This document shows, in pieces, positions 1 through 13,100 of a DNA stretch of 64,000 nt. Both the position numbers and the translations under genes were made by a program. Every line of letters starts with the position of its first letter. Position 1 is the first letter of the stretch. This DNA is from Apostichopus parvimensis (Eukaryota > Echinodermata > Holothuroidea > Aspidochirotida > Stichopodidae). The notes beneath the pieces were generated by a model. The model had not been told where the DNA came from and searched no databases. It saw nothing but the letters and a program-made list of their open reading frames with translations. The stretch is from contig KN883758.1 of NCBI GenBank assembly GCA_000934455.1, forward strand, positions 89,386 to 153,385, given 5' to 3'.

Positions 1-918
1 AAATGATATCAAAAATCATCTTGAAAAGTAAGCTCATGTGGTGTGCTGAACTGTCCACAAACTGAATTTGACTGAAGTGTAAGACTTAAGACATCCATCT
101 TCTTACATAAAAGATAACATTTGCAAATGGAATCTCGGACATTGATGACGAATTCAGTATGTTTGTATCGCTTCTTCGTGAACGTTTCTTACAAGTTAAG
201 CTAAAGCCAGACTTAGGTGTGACTTTCGTTGGCATAATACACCACTGTGTACAATAAACATAGCATACCCTCAAGAATGTAGTTTAACAGCAAACAGCAG
301 AAACAATAACAATAAGTGGTAAAATATTTCAAATTATACTTTTCTTCTTAACAACCCTTTAATCACATCCTTGTTAATTTCATTTTTAAAAACGGCGAAC
401 ACTACGAAAAGGAAGCCACTATGCAATGCAGCACCAATGTTATTTTAAAATGTAGTAATAGTATTAACTTTTACCCCGTTAAGGCATATTACTTGAACAT
501 GAGTTTGTATTATATAACTGAAATTATTGTTGTGTCTGCAAAACAAAGACATATTATCCGTAGCCAAGTATACTTTAACCGCAACATTTAGTAAATGACA
601 AAACACGATATTTTATTTTTTTGTTTATACATTTTGGAAAAATTCAAATAGTGACTTATTTGATCGTCGAAAACATAATAGGTACTTTCCAGTCTTTCTT
701 TTCCAGACTCAAATAAACAGAACAGTAATGTTTGACAATGGATAATAAAGTATTGAGAGTCGGTTAGTTCAAAAACTTTCTGACTGTCTGGGTCACGTAA
801 ACATAGGAAAGCAAAAGGAACGTAAATTGAACAAGTTGAGCTGCATGATATTCTTGATTATTTACTAAAACAACTATTAGAGCGCAATGTATTGCAATAA
901 CTGATTTTCGTGGAATAT
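1..918. other. Flank 3' of NLR A, no gene seen
   Basis: AT-rich sequence homologous to 35190-36320. Short ORFs on both strands are not preserved between the two copies, and I see no paired splice signals. It holds the poly(A) signal region of NLR A at its right end. Confidence 0.6.
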
Positions 919-924
919 TTTATT
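919..924 (-). terminator. Candidate poly(A) signal of NLR A
   Basis: AATAAA on the minus strand, 57 nt past the stop codon of the last recognised exon. The B copy has AATAAA-type hexamers at 36330-36343, 89-97 nt past its stop. The sequence is so AT-rich that a chance match is possible. Confidence 0.4.
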
Positions 925-980
925 TTTTATAATTGTGTACTTAAATCTTAATTTTTTGTTGTTGTAATAAGATAGTTAAT

Positions 981-1151
981 TCAGTATTTTTCAATGTTGG
1001 GGTTAACCAGCACGCATATGATTGGATGAAACATGAAATGAGCAAGGTCTTTTGCAGTGGCTTTTGACACTATCCTGCTGGCATCTTTGGTATATAATCG
1101 GTGCATCACGTCCCTTCCGATGCCGTACGGTTGTTTAGTCTTTCGAATTAT
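981..1151 (-). CDS. NLR A exon E13, last exon of C-terminal tail
   Basis: 57 codons including stop, starting after a clear acceptor (TTATCTACAG) in phase 0. It encodes a basic tail containing RKTKQPYGIGRDVM and TKDASRIVSKATA. Copy B stops right after SKATA; A has AAA where B has TAA and continues for 23 more codons (KDLAHFMF...). No domain recognised. Confidence 0.6.
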   Translation of the reverse strand: MIRKTKQPYGIGRDVMHRLYTKDASRIVSKATAKDLAHFMFHPIICVLVNPNIEKY

Positions 1152-4100
1152 CTGTAGATAATAACATATATTTGTCAGCAGAAACATTTTGCATCGCTTA
1201 GCAATTAATCTTGAGTTTGGATATATTATACGTTCTTGGGCCCTCTCATTCCCATTTAATTTCTTTCCACGGTTAATTATTTGCATTTGATTAAATGTAA
1301 AACGTAAAATACTACTTCATTAGAGAAGAGAATACTAAGTACTTGAAGTCTACCTGAACGATTGCCGGAACATTTCCACCTGTAATAAGATAGAAGAGAT
1401 ACATTACTAATTACTGTATGGAAAAGCTGCCTTATTATACTCGTGTGGTAAATATTTACACAGAGATGTCCTCTGAAGTACATTCGATTGTCCATATAGT
1501 CTGAAGGATTTGCCTTCCATTCAACGTATGGGTAAGATGCTACATTCTATTGTCAGATCTAAAATTATATGCTGATGTCGTTGTAATTGTCACGTGTTGA
1601 ATGTTCATCGATATACCATTTAACAACCACTAACAATCACAGTATTATTTTATATGATGAGAGTAATGTATAACATCCACTTATTGATTTGAACTGTACT
1701 GGTTTATCATCTTCGAAGTGTTGCTGTAATTGTGATATTTAATATTAATTAATTGTTAGTAACATTATTAGTAACTATCTATTCCTTAACTTTTAAAGAC
1801 AAGTAAACTCTATCATCAGAAAAATGCCAAGTAATGTGATAGATTAGGTTATACTTCTTTGTATATTTGCCTTATTAGCCTGGTAAATTAGAAATAGCAA
1901 GCAAAGAAGCCATTCGCAAGTTAAGAAGCTATAAATCACATAAAAAAGCTTAGCAATCAAATTAAACAAGTTCATATAACGGATCCAATCATTTAAGAGT
2001 TCAAACAGTGTTCAGGTTATTATTTGAGAGATTGTACCACAATTTTAATCATCAGTGTTGTTATAATATTGTGAATTTGGACTTAAAGTGTACTAACACA
2101 TTGATGCTTTCACGTGTAGAAGGTACGTTCTTAAAACATGACCCTGGGTTATCTGAATGGGGTTTTTTAAATCAATAAAGTGTTATCAATAATTCGTTTG
2201 AATTCGAGCGGTAAAGCCGTTAGTTAAATAGATTAGTATGAAATGGTATCATTTCACAGTAACGTTATTGTAAAACTTACCACTTTTCTGTACCTTGAAT
2301 TGGTCAAACGGACACCATTTCGCTGCGTTTAAAGAGAAATTATAAAGTACTTGATCACTCACAATTTAAATATTTCAAAAAGTATAGCATATGATTAACT
2401 TATTCTATTCTAGGTGATTATGAGGTCAGTGCTCAGTTATCATCCTTTGGATCGTTATTTTTAACTGTCATCAAAGGTGATAATCAATTCGTTAAAGTTA
2501 CAGATGCAATCTTAATAATTTCACGATTGGTGAAATTGCTCTGAACGTATCAGAGATGAATCGGTTGTACATGAACACGGGTAGTGTTGAACGACGTACA
2601 TGTTGTTACACATTTTGCGTATACAACTTTATACCACTGATAATGATTCTTGCCCTATCAGGAAACTGTCCATACCCAATACAATCGGGTGGTCATGAGG
2701 TACACTGACAATATAATTCAATTCACTTCCATCGTACATATGTCTCTTAATAGTTTAAATGTATGTACATATCTAGTGCAAGCGACATTCCACGTACCAT
2801 GTTTCATGTTATGTTGTAGCAAAGTTATTTCGTTCTACCAAGCTTTTTTAACTGCATGCTCAATAAACAAAAGGCAATCAGAATACCAGTATAGAAATTT
2901 AAAAATAATAAATGTAGGTTTTATTTAATTATTCATTCACTGTCATTCCAAACAATTCTGACCTGAACTAAAGTTATTATTTCTGTATATCGCATAGTGA
3001 CGAGTTGAATAACAAAACTGAAGTGGTATACTAACTGCTACAAAATGATATAAGAAATTAACTCATCTCAAATAATTAGAATGAAATCAAAGCAGTAAGT
3101 AATTAAAATGTTATCTTCAACTAGCTGCAATCGTCATAATTGATCAGTATTGTTCTTACGTTTATAGGAAAATCTAACGTCAATTATTCCTACCATGATG
3201 ATATTAAGTCATTCTTGATGATTCAGACAAAAGTCTAAACATTGTGGTAATATTTACTTTATTTTTTTTCATGAACAAAATATTGTGAAATTAGTTTTTA
3301 ATAAGTCAACCACGAAAGCAAAATCCGACCTTTATTAGATCCTACTTCTAAAAATTACGCAGTTATCTGACCCATTTCCTGTTCTTGTTCATATCCATTT
3401 TCTTTTCTTTGCCTTGTGTCAGTATGTTAAAAAAAAATGCACTTGGATTTCAACCGTTGAAAACTTGTAGCTACACCAGTGACATTTTTTTTTTCAGTTA
3501 AGAGCAGTAAGCACTAATATGATATTATGTTTTGAGTTTGATGCAGCTATTCCCAGTGGTAAGGAACCAAAGACTTGAGGAGATTGTTAAGAATACTCAC
3601 CAACCAATCACCTGTTCGAAAATCCATTATGTAACCGATACGATCAGGCGCAAATGGAAACCACTCAAGGAAGAAGTTATTAACTGATAATGCAAATATA
3701 GATATAAATATATATATATACCTGTTCGAAAATCCATTATGTAACCGATACGATCAGGCGCAAATGGAAACCACTCAAGGAAGAAGTTATTAACTGATAA
3801 TGCAAATATAGATAATTATTAAAAGTCAACACTATCAAAAATGCAACTTCACGGCCGGTTTTGTCCTATTGAGACTCTTCAGGTGCATTCAGGAATCGAA
3901 CCACGGACCTTCTTATCAAAGACCTAAGTCCATACCACCAAGTCACAAGAGAGGTGAACTCTCCTTTACACCCCTCCCTAGTGCGGATGTCAGCCATATG
4001 CCGTGCCCCATACCCTAGGTTCGAAAGCTTGTATGGTATGTGATTTAAAGATTAAAACAATCTTTTTGCAATTTACAATAACCTTGCAATCCTTACAACG

Positions 4101-7100
4101 CTTGGAAAGAACATGGCTTTTACGTACAGTTGGAAAAATAAAGAAAGAAGGAGGATACAACTGAAGAAGGGCGGTTGCCAAGGAAGTTTAACATTACAGT
4201 TGGCATGAATTTATTCGTTTATTATATTGTTTTCCTGTTCTTCTTACGCAATTATTACAAGATAAAGTGAACCGTGATCCATTGGCACAATGACATATAT
4301 AGATTATATAAACAATGACATATATAGATTATATAAACTCTTACACCGCAGTTGTCATTTAATTTACTTCCAATGAAAGATATTACTATTTGAGGAAAAT
4401 ACAATGAATGGCCTAATATATAGATTTCTGTACTGTGGAAGTTTTACTTAATTAACTAAATTATTCACGAATCGTATCTTTTTCTTGTTTTTCGATCTGT
4501 ACAATTGTTCATGATTTATACTGTTTCATAAGTAGCTGACTCCCGTCAGTTAAATATGGTCATCGCATACAGTCAACACTGGAAATATTTAACAACGACA
4601 TGTATACTAAACATTTTAGCTGTTGAACTTTACCCTGTAATCTGGATGGTTGTGATTGAACTATGACAGTATTACTGAGACCGATCGATCAATCAATATA
4701 ATGTTGTTTTTTTTATGAGTGATACCTGCGATAGTCGTTGATAACCAATCCGAAGGAATAGATCTAGGTAGTAGACAGCTGTAGAAACTAAAGGATAATG
4801 AGAAAAATACAGAAAGAAAAATATATGAGAATGAACAAATTGTAACAATTTCAAATATATTTATACTAAATGTATCCCTAAACCCTGTAAATAATTAATA
4901 ATGTGAAGAAAGTCGAATGTGTTTCTGGTCTTTCAAAGTCAAGGCAATACACTCTCAACAAACAAAATGATGGCGACATAATTTATTTTTTGAAACGTGT
5001 CAAGGTGAGTAACCTTGTCGAGATACTATAATATCTTGAAGATGGCATTCTGAACTTTTTCGAGAAAACACTGAAAAAAATTATGGCGTTAAATAAATTC
5101 ACATGGGTTATGGATCACTATATCACTTAACACATTATCTAAAGTTTGGAACTAACACATAACGACACTAGTGTATGTAACAAAGATTTGCGAATTAATT
5201 ATTTTAAATAGTTTCTTAAGAGACACTTGCTAACATTTAGTAATATTTTGTTAACGTCCACAAAAGAAACAACGCTATTCGGCATCGACAACTGATACAT
5301 TGCAATACACGAGGCTGAATTCAAGATATTAAACTAAAGAAAACTCAGACTACGAAAACATTCATAGTCTGACTAGGAACATATTTTCATCTAAGCAACA
5401 TCATTATATGCAACCCCCACACACAGCACACACTCACCCACCTACACATTTGGCAAGCTATGTCCGCCTATGACTCATGAAAAAGTACACACATATATTA
5501 TTACGTTCTTTCAAGTTAAAAATGTAAGATTCAAAGTCGGAATCCGAAACCTATCGCGTGTCTAAATGCTGTAAAGTTAGTATCACATATATGTAGTACA
5601 GTATTACGTAGATTGTATAGACAATCTACGCTGAAAGGGATGTAAACACACTCTTAATATACATTCATGTTAAACATTGAGGTAACTAGTGTTGCCACTT
5701 TACGGAGTACGTCAACCAATTGAACTATTATAATGTAATGAAGAATCGCTGTCCAAACAATTGTTTTATTGTAATACAAATGCGTTATGCATTCCAAAAT
5801 TATTAATTCCCGCATTGCAGGTGATTCTTTCTGGTGGTGGGGGGGGGGGGGGTTGATGATATATACATAAAAGACATATTCATTCATATTTCACTGCTCT
5901 TAAGACGGAATTCCGGTTGTATGTAAAAATCCGGTGCATACCCCCTATTATAAATTCATTAAAAAAAAAGCACGACACACGAAAATACACATCCCGACTT
6001 TCTAGCTATACAGTTAATATCACGATTACCTAAACAATTATTTTGTAAATATATATTCTGTTCACCTTATCAAAGTTTCCAAGTTCAACGATAGGTATTT
6101 ATCAGTGAGAAAGGAATAGTCTTTGGTTTTAATATCTTTCACTTTTAAAACCATCCCTGATTAATGTCAGTATTTTTCAAACCGTCACTTCACCTTCGTA
6201 ATTGTATGTAACCTGAGATGATAAGTACTCATTGTTGCGTTCAGATTGTTTTTGTTATTTAATTACTACTTCATACTGGCATAAAGTAAACCAAATTAAA
6301 CCGAAAATTTGGAAGAATTCCATTTTGGAATTTCAATATTGACAACCGTAATTCGTTAGTGAAAAAAAGTGGAAGATACATTTTGATATACATATTGTAC
6401 GTAAATAAAGAGGTTTCTATGAATCGTATTATAGTGGCGTTACATTCGCAGCATAATTTGGTTCGAAACCACCTGTTGAAGGCTGATCTGTGCTGAGTTT
6501 AAGCTGCCTGAGTTCGATCTAGATCAAAATGTTGTTGACACTGGATATTTGATTCGGAGCCCAATGATTGTATCGAAGCAACGTGTGCGAGGATGCCCTA
6601 ACCAAGGATTATGAAGTAACAGAGTACGTTTCCTAACTAAGGACTTTGTATGTATAGGTTTTGTCAAGATATATGACAAAGAATGTTCCATTATTTTATG
6701 GGTGTTCTTGTAATTCTTATCGTTGATTTTATATTTTAATATACTTATACTTACGTCAGTTCATTTAGTCGTTGTGACTGCTGTACATACACCAATATAT
6801 CAATCATCTCTTCTGGTGTCATTAACCTGTCGTTCTCTTTTGTTATGCTAACTAGTTGTACTGATGACAGTCCTGAAAGTCGTAGACCTGATCTTAGGAT
6901 GACGTCACCTTCATCTATGTGACTAAATGACTTGTATAGGTGTAAGGTACGGATATGAATCTGATGGAATGAAAGAAATTAATGATGCCGATATCATTTA
7001 TGTATTGAATTAAGTAGAACGGATATAGCGAGTCAAACGGTGAACATGAATGTAACGGTTTAGCTATTGAAACTCAGAATGAAAAAATATGATGGCGAAG

Positions 7101-10100
7101 CCGGTACAAAAGATGACGATATTGTCTCAGTTTACAGTTTAATAATATGGAGATGTAAGGTAATATTTTGAGTGAGAAAAAGAATATAAACAATTGAATT
7201 TGTTCAGTTATCAATATTATTAAATTTCTAACACAACACAAGTAACAATTTACCTATAACATTCATACAAATGGGTATCATAAACTTATGGTTCAAAATG
7301 AAATAAGATTTTAAATTACACTTACCTTACTATATGACGAAACAAGTGAACATAATAGCAGTACTCAAATCAGCATAATTGCATTGTATCCGGATTTTAA
7401 ATACACTGCTAGCTATCAATATAACCAATAGGACATATACGACACAATGAGTACAGTATATCATCTTAACTATCCAACCATCTCAATTAAATATCGATGG
7501 TTCCCAGTGTCATACTCCAATGACGTCATAGGTACACTACTGGATGTCAAAACACTGCCTCAATAATTTATGTCACGATCAGGAGTTCCTCAACAGGAAT
7601 TCTTGAAGTTAGTTTGAGGTGTCCTTAATATTCTATTAAGCTCATCATGTGTTGTACTTAATACATACTACACGGTGCAAATCGTGTCAATATGTGCAAA
7701 AGCGAAAAACAAAATTTGAAGTGCTTTCTATTACTTTTCCATTAACTAAGTATGAAATAAATTAACAAAGTGATGTGAAAAATACTTTGCGATTTTGAAA
7801 TCAGACTACCATCAGAATACAGTAAACTAACGACAAAATACAGAATGCGTCATTATAATTGGTAAATTAGTAGGTAAATTAAGCTTAACCACAATGATCG
7901 GGACTTGTGTTTCTTGACAGATAGGAGACTGTTATCTCTCCTGTTGAGCAAAGGGAAGGGCCTTAATTGTTTACTGTGCTTGCACTACGCCTACTAGTTG
8001 AGTTTAGATCATATGGAGATAATGTACCACGACTCGCTTGACCACTGTTAACCTATCGCTGTGATACAAGAACCGAGGGGAAAAACTCGACCAATCCTTG
8101 AGAAAATTGTCTACATGAAATTGATAATTTAAGTTTACATTTGCTCATATATTGCAAATATGAAACTGTGAGCAGTCATCAGTTCACTGTAGACTGTTTT
8201 CAATATACAAATAAATTGAAAACCGGGAATCAGGGAAACAACAAATTTCTGAATTTACACTTATTCTGTTATTTATTTAGTCAGTCAATAAAACTATGCG
8301 ACAAAGAAATATTAGAAAAACTTTGGTATAGTTGAACTTTCCTTCTTCAATATAATTGCATCTAAACGTTAATATTAATGCATCAGTTTGATGACCAGCA
8401 AATTATTTGCAGAATTGGATTTTTTTATTTTACAATAATACCATAGGTATGCCCAAGTAGACGGTGGCTCTATGGTTAAGCTGACGTATGTATACGTATT
8501 GTACAGTTAGATATAATTATATCGTACACTGACTTACGTCACGACTTGATGCCTTCTCCAGGAGCTCAATGGTTGATCTCTGTTGTGACTCACTGTCGCT
8601 CTCAGCAATAGTCAAGGGATCTGAACACAGCTTAGTGATACTATCGACGTCATCAGCCTAGCAATTAAAACGAACGCAATAAAAAAATGATAAACTGTTC
8701 ATGTTCTCCCAAGATGAACCTTGACCTTCCCGTAATACAATTATTGAATGAAGTTAATATAAATATAATACCTTGAGATTTGTTTTAGTTTATTTCTACA
8801 TTGAACAATGAAAATGATTAGCACATGGATATTATTGGTTACTATCTTCACTGAAGAATCGAGAATTATTTGTCTGTTTATAATATTCTCACTGCTGTGA
8901 CTTCAGAGATGGATTGTAGCTTACTTTAGATACAAGGAATGGTAGAGTGCATCAGAGAAGATGTAGTAGTCGAACAGTTAGGTTTGCAAAAATATATGTT
9001 AAAGTAGTACGAAACCCATATGAGACATTGACTCATCATTAGGTATTTTATGGTGGTTTCTCTGTGTCTCAAAGCCATGTACACTTACCTTAATCCACTG
9101 CCCAGAATGGAGATCCAAACAACTTCCAGAATTTTGCGAGAAGACTGTATAGGAGAGATATATCTATACATGTTGGAGAATGTTTAATATTATTATATAT
9201 ATCTTTATGTATACTAAACCCAAACCTGGAGTGACACTGAGGTCAAAGATAGACTTTTAATGAACTTGCTTTGATCAAAATGGTCACAGAATGCGGTAAC
9301 TATGACAACATTGTATCACACAAAACAGAGAAGTAAACGAATTAAATCATCTTTGTTATTTCATTTGTTATAATTGTTGGTACATCTTTGCTAAACTAAA
9401 CAATGATCAGCGGACCAGCTAGGGAGATGATAATTCTCCAGATGTTATACAGAAAGGTTACCATTTGACTTAATTTAACTCTTGTGTCATTAAGTTTGAA
9501 CATATCTGCATATATCATCACTCTGTGACAAGATAGTATCACGACATGATGTTGATTTTGTTTACTTTGATACAGTTTTAGTTGTTGTTATAGTTACATA
9601 CTTCCAGAGCCAAAAGGAACATAACGTGATCATAATAATTTACGTCATCAATATTAAAGAATAACAATATTTCTTTATTATATTACGCAATAGTGGTTAA
9701 CTAAATAATCACAGAGGGGAGAATGATGTCATGCCAATAGAACTGCACCCCACCCCCACCCCGCTTTTTTTTGCACGACAAGTCCCTACGGGCAAAAGAA
9801 CCACTGTATGGTCGGAAATAATTGACTTCCCAAATCGCTTCATAACTCGCCAGAAATGTTGCAACGGTATACAGTTGCATATGTGACCTTTTAGAGACAA
9901 ATGTGACTAGCAAAACATATAGGCTCCTTGGATAAGTATTGTCTGCCCTGCACATTGAACTAACTAATATGTTAGACGATACGACTATCTTCACCACTTG
10001 GAAATGTTATTTACATGCCCCAGTCAGGGACGTAGCTAAGGCCTGATGATTAGGAGGATTTGGTGGCTGAAATTCCAATAGGATGGGTTTTGAAGCCAGA

Positions 10101-13100
10101 AAATTCCGACTGCTGCCTTGTCGACCCCCCCCCCACCCTCCCCGCGTTACTCGTCAACTATACGGTCAGTCAGACACCCCATCTTTCGAGACTGTACTTT
10201 TGTTCCGAACATTTCTCGATACATTTGCACCCACTGGCCCTCACTTCACAAACTTATTAATCACTCTGGCTAAGCAAATAAGCAACTAAGTATAAGTTAT
10301 CTGCTTGAAGGCTACATAAACCACTTACTTCAAAAGCTATGTTAGTGTAACAACTGTATAAGATGTAATTGCCTGAATTATAAAATATGAACCAACTTTG
10401 GCAAAGATTAAACATTTCGGTGAGACGTACCAAGTAACGTACTGTAATGTTTACTGTATTGATCCTTAGATGCAATATGGTGCAATGTTTTGCCAGTTTC
10501 ATCATTATCATATTATCAGCAGATGTGTTTCCGGTTTGAATTATTCTTTTACATGTTCTTTTACATATTATATCAGGAAGACAAGCATAGTGCTCTTTTA
10601 CAATTTTTCTAGTAGGTTGATTCTTGTTTATTTTCCAATTCTGGACTTTAATACATTTGAACTTAACTGATGGACAATATGAACTTTCATATTTAACAGT
10701 GTAATAATTATTTACAGGAAGCGTGTATCATAGCATGACAGAGTTTCTTAGTTGTTTATTCATCTTATGGAACTTTTTTCATGATAGTCCATAATAGCAT
10801 TTTAGTGAAAATTAGGGCTGTATATTTAAGAAAATATATAGTACTGTAGCCGGCTTTCCCGTCAATACGGCTACGACCAAATATTGCTCTCTTTTGCCTT
10901 ACAAACAAATCGCACGCTTGTCAGTGTTATTCTCTCGTTCAGAAATCAACCATACACTGTGTCAACATTCTACCCTTTCTAGTTATTTTGATTTACCAGA
11001 TAAGTCATGTTATGTTGAGCGTCGGGTATAAAATAAACCTTATCATGATATAAAGGAAAGCATAATATATCAATTGTTTGGTTTAATGATTGGTTAATTA
11101 TAGCTCCTGGTATCGATAAGACAGTTAATGACACCTAAAGTATGCAACCATTACATATACCCTTAATGTCTAACAGTAATGTTATAGTATTATTGGTAGC
11201 TGGTAGATGGCGTTCATGACATTACTGGTACAGATAACTTACAGAGCATAAGACGCACACAATAACATGAAAGTTGTTTCTTTGTCATATTTATTGACTG
11301 ATTATTTGGTAGAGACAGCCCGACAAGTACATATGTTTGTGTTATATCCACACCCTAGGAACATATTAAACATATCGATTGTTTTGTAATTACCCTTAAT
11401 ATTCGATGTGTCTAATCTGATTGGAATATAATTTGGATGGATTGATTCTGGAAGTGGACAGTTGCGAAACCTGAAAGAAAATGGAAGAAATTTATAGTTC
11501 ATTTTCCTTTCATAGAAATTTAATTTTCATGAAATCAATCTTCTCCTACAGGAAAGTTAGACCTGTGTTCCGAAGACATGTTAAGTGTTTTGAGTGAATG
11601 TGTATGGAGCCGAGTTGGGACGGAAGAGCTTCCATAAACCACCCTGTTTATTTATAGCATCGCCATGCCGATTGTGCGATCCATGTACCAGATCAAAGAT
11701 TTCTTATAACCATAATGTAGAACTTTTATGTATATAACACTGTTAGTAATACCTACCAGAGTTCACGTAAACCCTTTGATTGTTCTGCATATTGTAATAA
11801 ACCTATAACATCTTCCTCTGTCAGTTCTCTTCCTTCCTCTGTTTTTACTCCTATCTTGACTACTGTAGAAAGATTGCTTAAAGAAAGACCAGAACGAAGG
11901 ACGATGTTATCCTTATCAGCCTTGCTGAATGATTCAAACAGATATATATCAACAATCGGGATCTTCGGGAAGAAAAAACGAAATATGAATTAATTACACA
12001 AGCAATTAATAAAACCGAGATGGCATAAAGATATATGCATCAAATAACTATGATGTTATTGTTAATGTCAATTGATGAACAGAAATTGTCATTGAACTTA
12101 AAATTGAATCAATTTGAAGATACATCGTTATATCGATCGCTCATATAATAATTATCTCAGTTTAAGTTAGTTCAAAACATAAGTATTTTGATTGAATGTC
12201 AATTTTGCAGTAACTACCAACATGTAAGTTATTGACTGAATAGAACAATTTCCACAATTTAAATAGAAACATTTTTATGACTGTTCCTCTGTCCAGGGCT
12301 GTGCATACTTACGCTTAGGTATCTAATTTAAGGAAAAGTGATGGACTCTTCAAGACTCAAAGTTAAGTAGTTAAATATGTAGGTAAGGTAGTGTGACATA
12401 ATGTAGTCAAGGTAGTGTGAAATGTTGTAGTTAATGTAGTGTAAAATAATGTATATTTAAATAGGATGCAAAATAGGAAACTCCAGAGGATTACAAAAAT
12501 CGTGTCGGGGCAAATTGAAAACTGAAAACCAATAAATTAGGTAGAAAGGGTCAGTGTTCATTGTTTGGTGCAGTTTGAGGTATATTTAGACTTTAAAATC
12601 AGGTCTATATAAGTAACCCTATGAAAGCAAGGTAACTAATATTTTCTGTCAAGTTGCAAAAAGAGGAAGTATCTCCGGTAGCAATGTTTCAATGTCCCCT
12701 GTTCAGGTCGCAGGGAGGGGGAATCGACCCCCCCCCCCACTTGCCTTTGCCCCCGCCTCTGAAATAGTGATTTTTGTTCCTGAAATATTAGCATTGTCTC
12801 GTCCTTGCTATATGGATATTAACAAAAATTATATCGATATTAATTGCTATTAGCTGTTATTACAGTATTCAACGATATTGGACAGTCCATCGTTGATACT
12901 GAATATCGCCCTCTGTTATCCTGACGCCAGTCTACATTAATATCAAATCGACAGGTCTTTTTCAACTTATTGACGTCATATTATGAAAATTGCTAGTCAG
13001 TGTATCTTGTTAGTACGACGATGTATTTTAGTCAAGTTTTATTTTCTCTGGTACAACCTGAAGCAGTGAGGAAACGTGAACAATTAATGCAAAAAAAAAA

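Noticed and set aside
3850-3960. tRNA gene
   Set aside because: Box A and box B are present but I could not form a cloverleaf; the tail marks it as a SINE.
4090-4181. ORF with LYPPSFF...SHVLSKRCK shared by A and B (39800-39944)
   Set aside because: I tried it as the missing exon between E7 and E9. Splice signals and phase do not fit in B, and the exon at 4726-4778 fills that role properly.
5654-5887. Minus-strand ORF of 77 codons partly kept in unit B
   Set aside because: Neighbouring noncoding sequence is equally conserved, the ORF start depends on a G run of differing length, and no splice sites frame it.
6461-6471. GGTTCGAAACC, a box-B match conserved in B
   Set aside because: No box A at the right distance and no SINE-like tail; probably chance or a very old relic.
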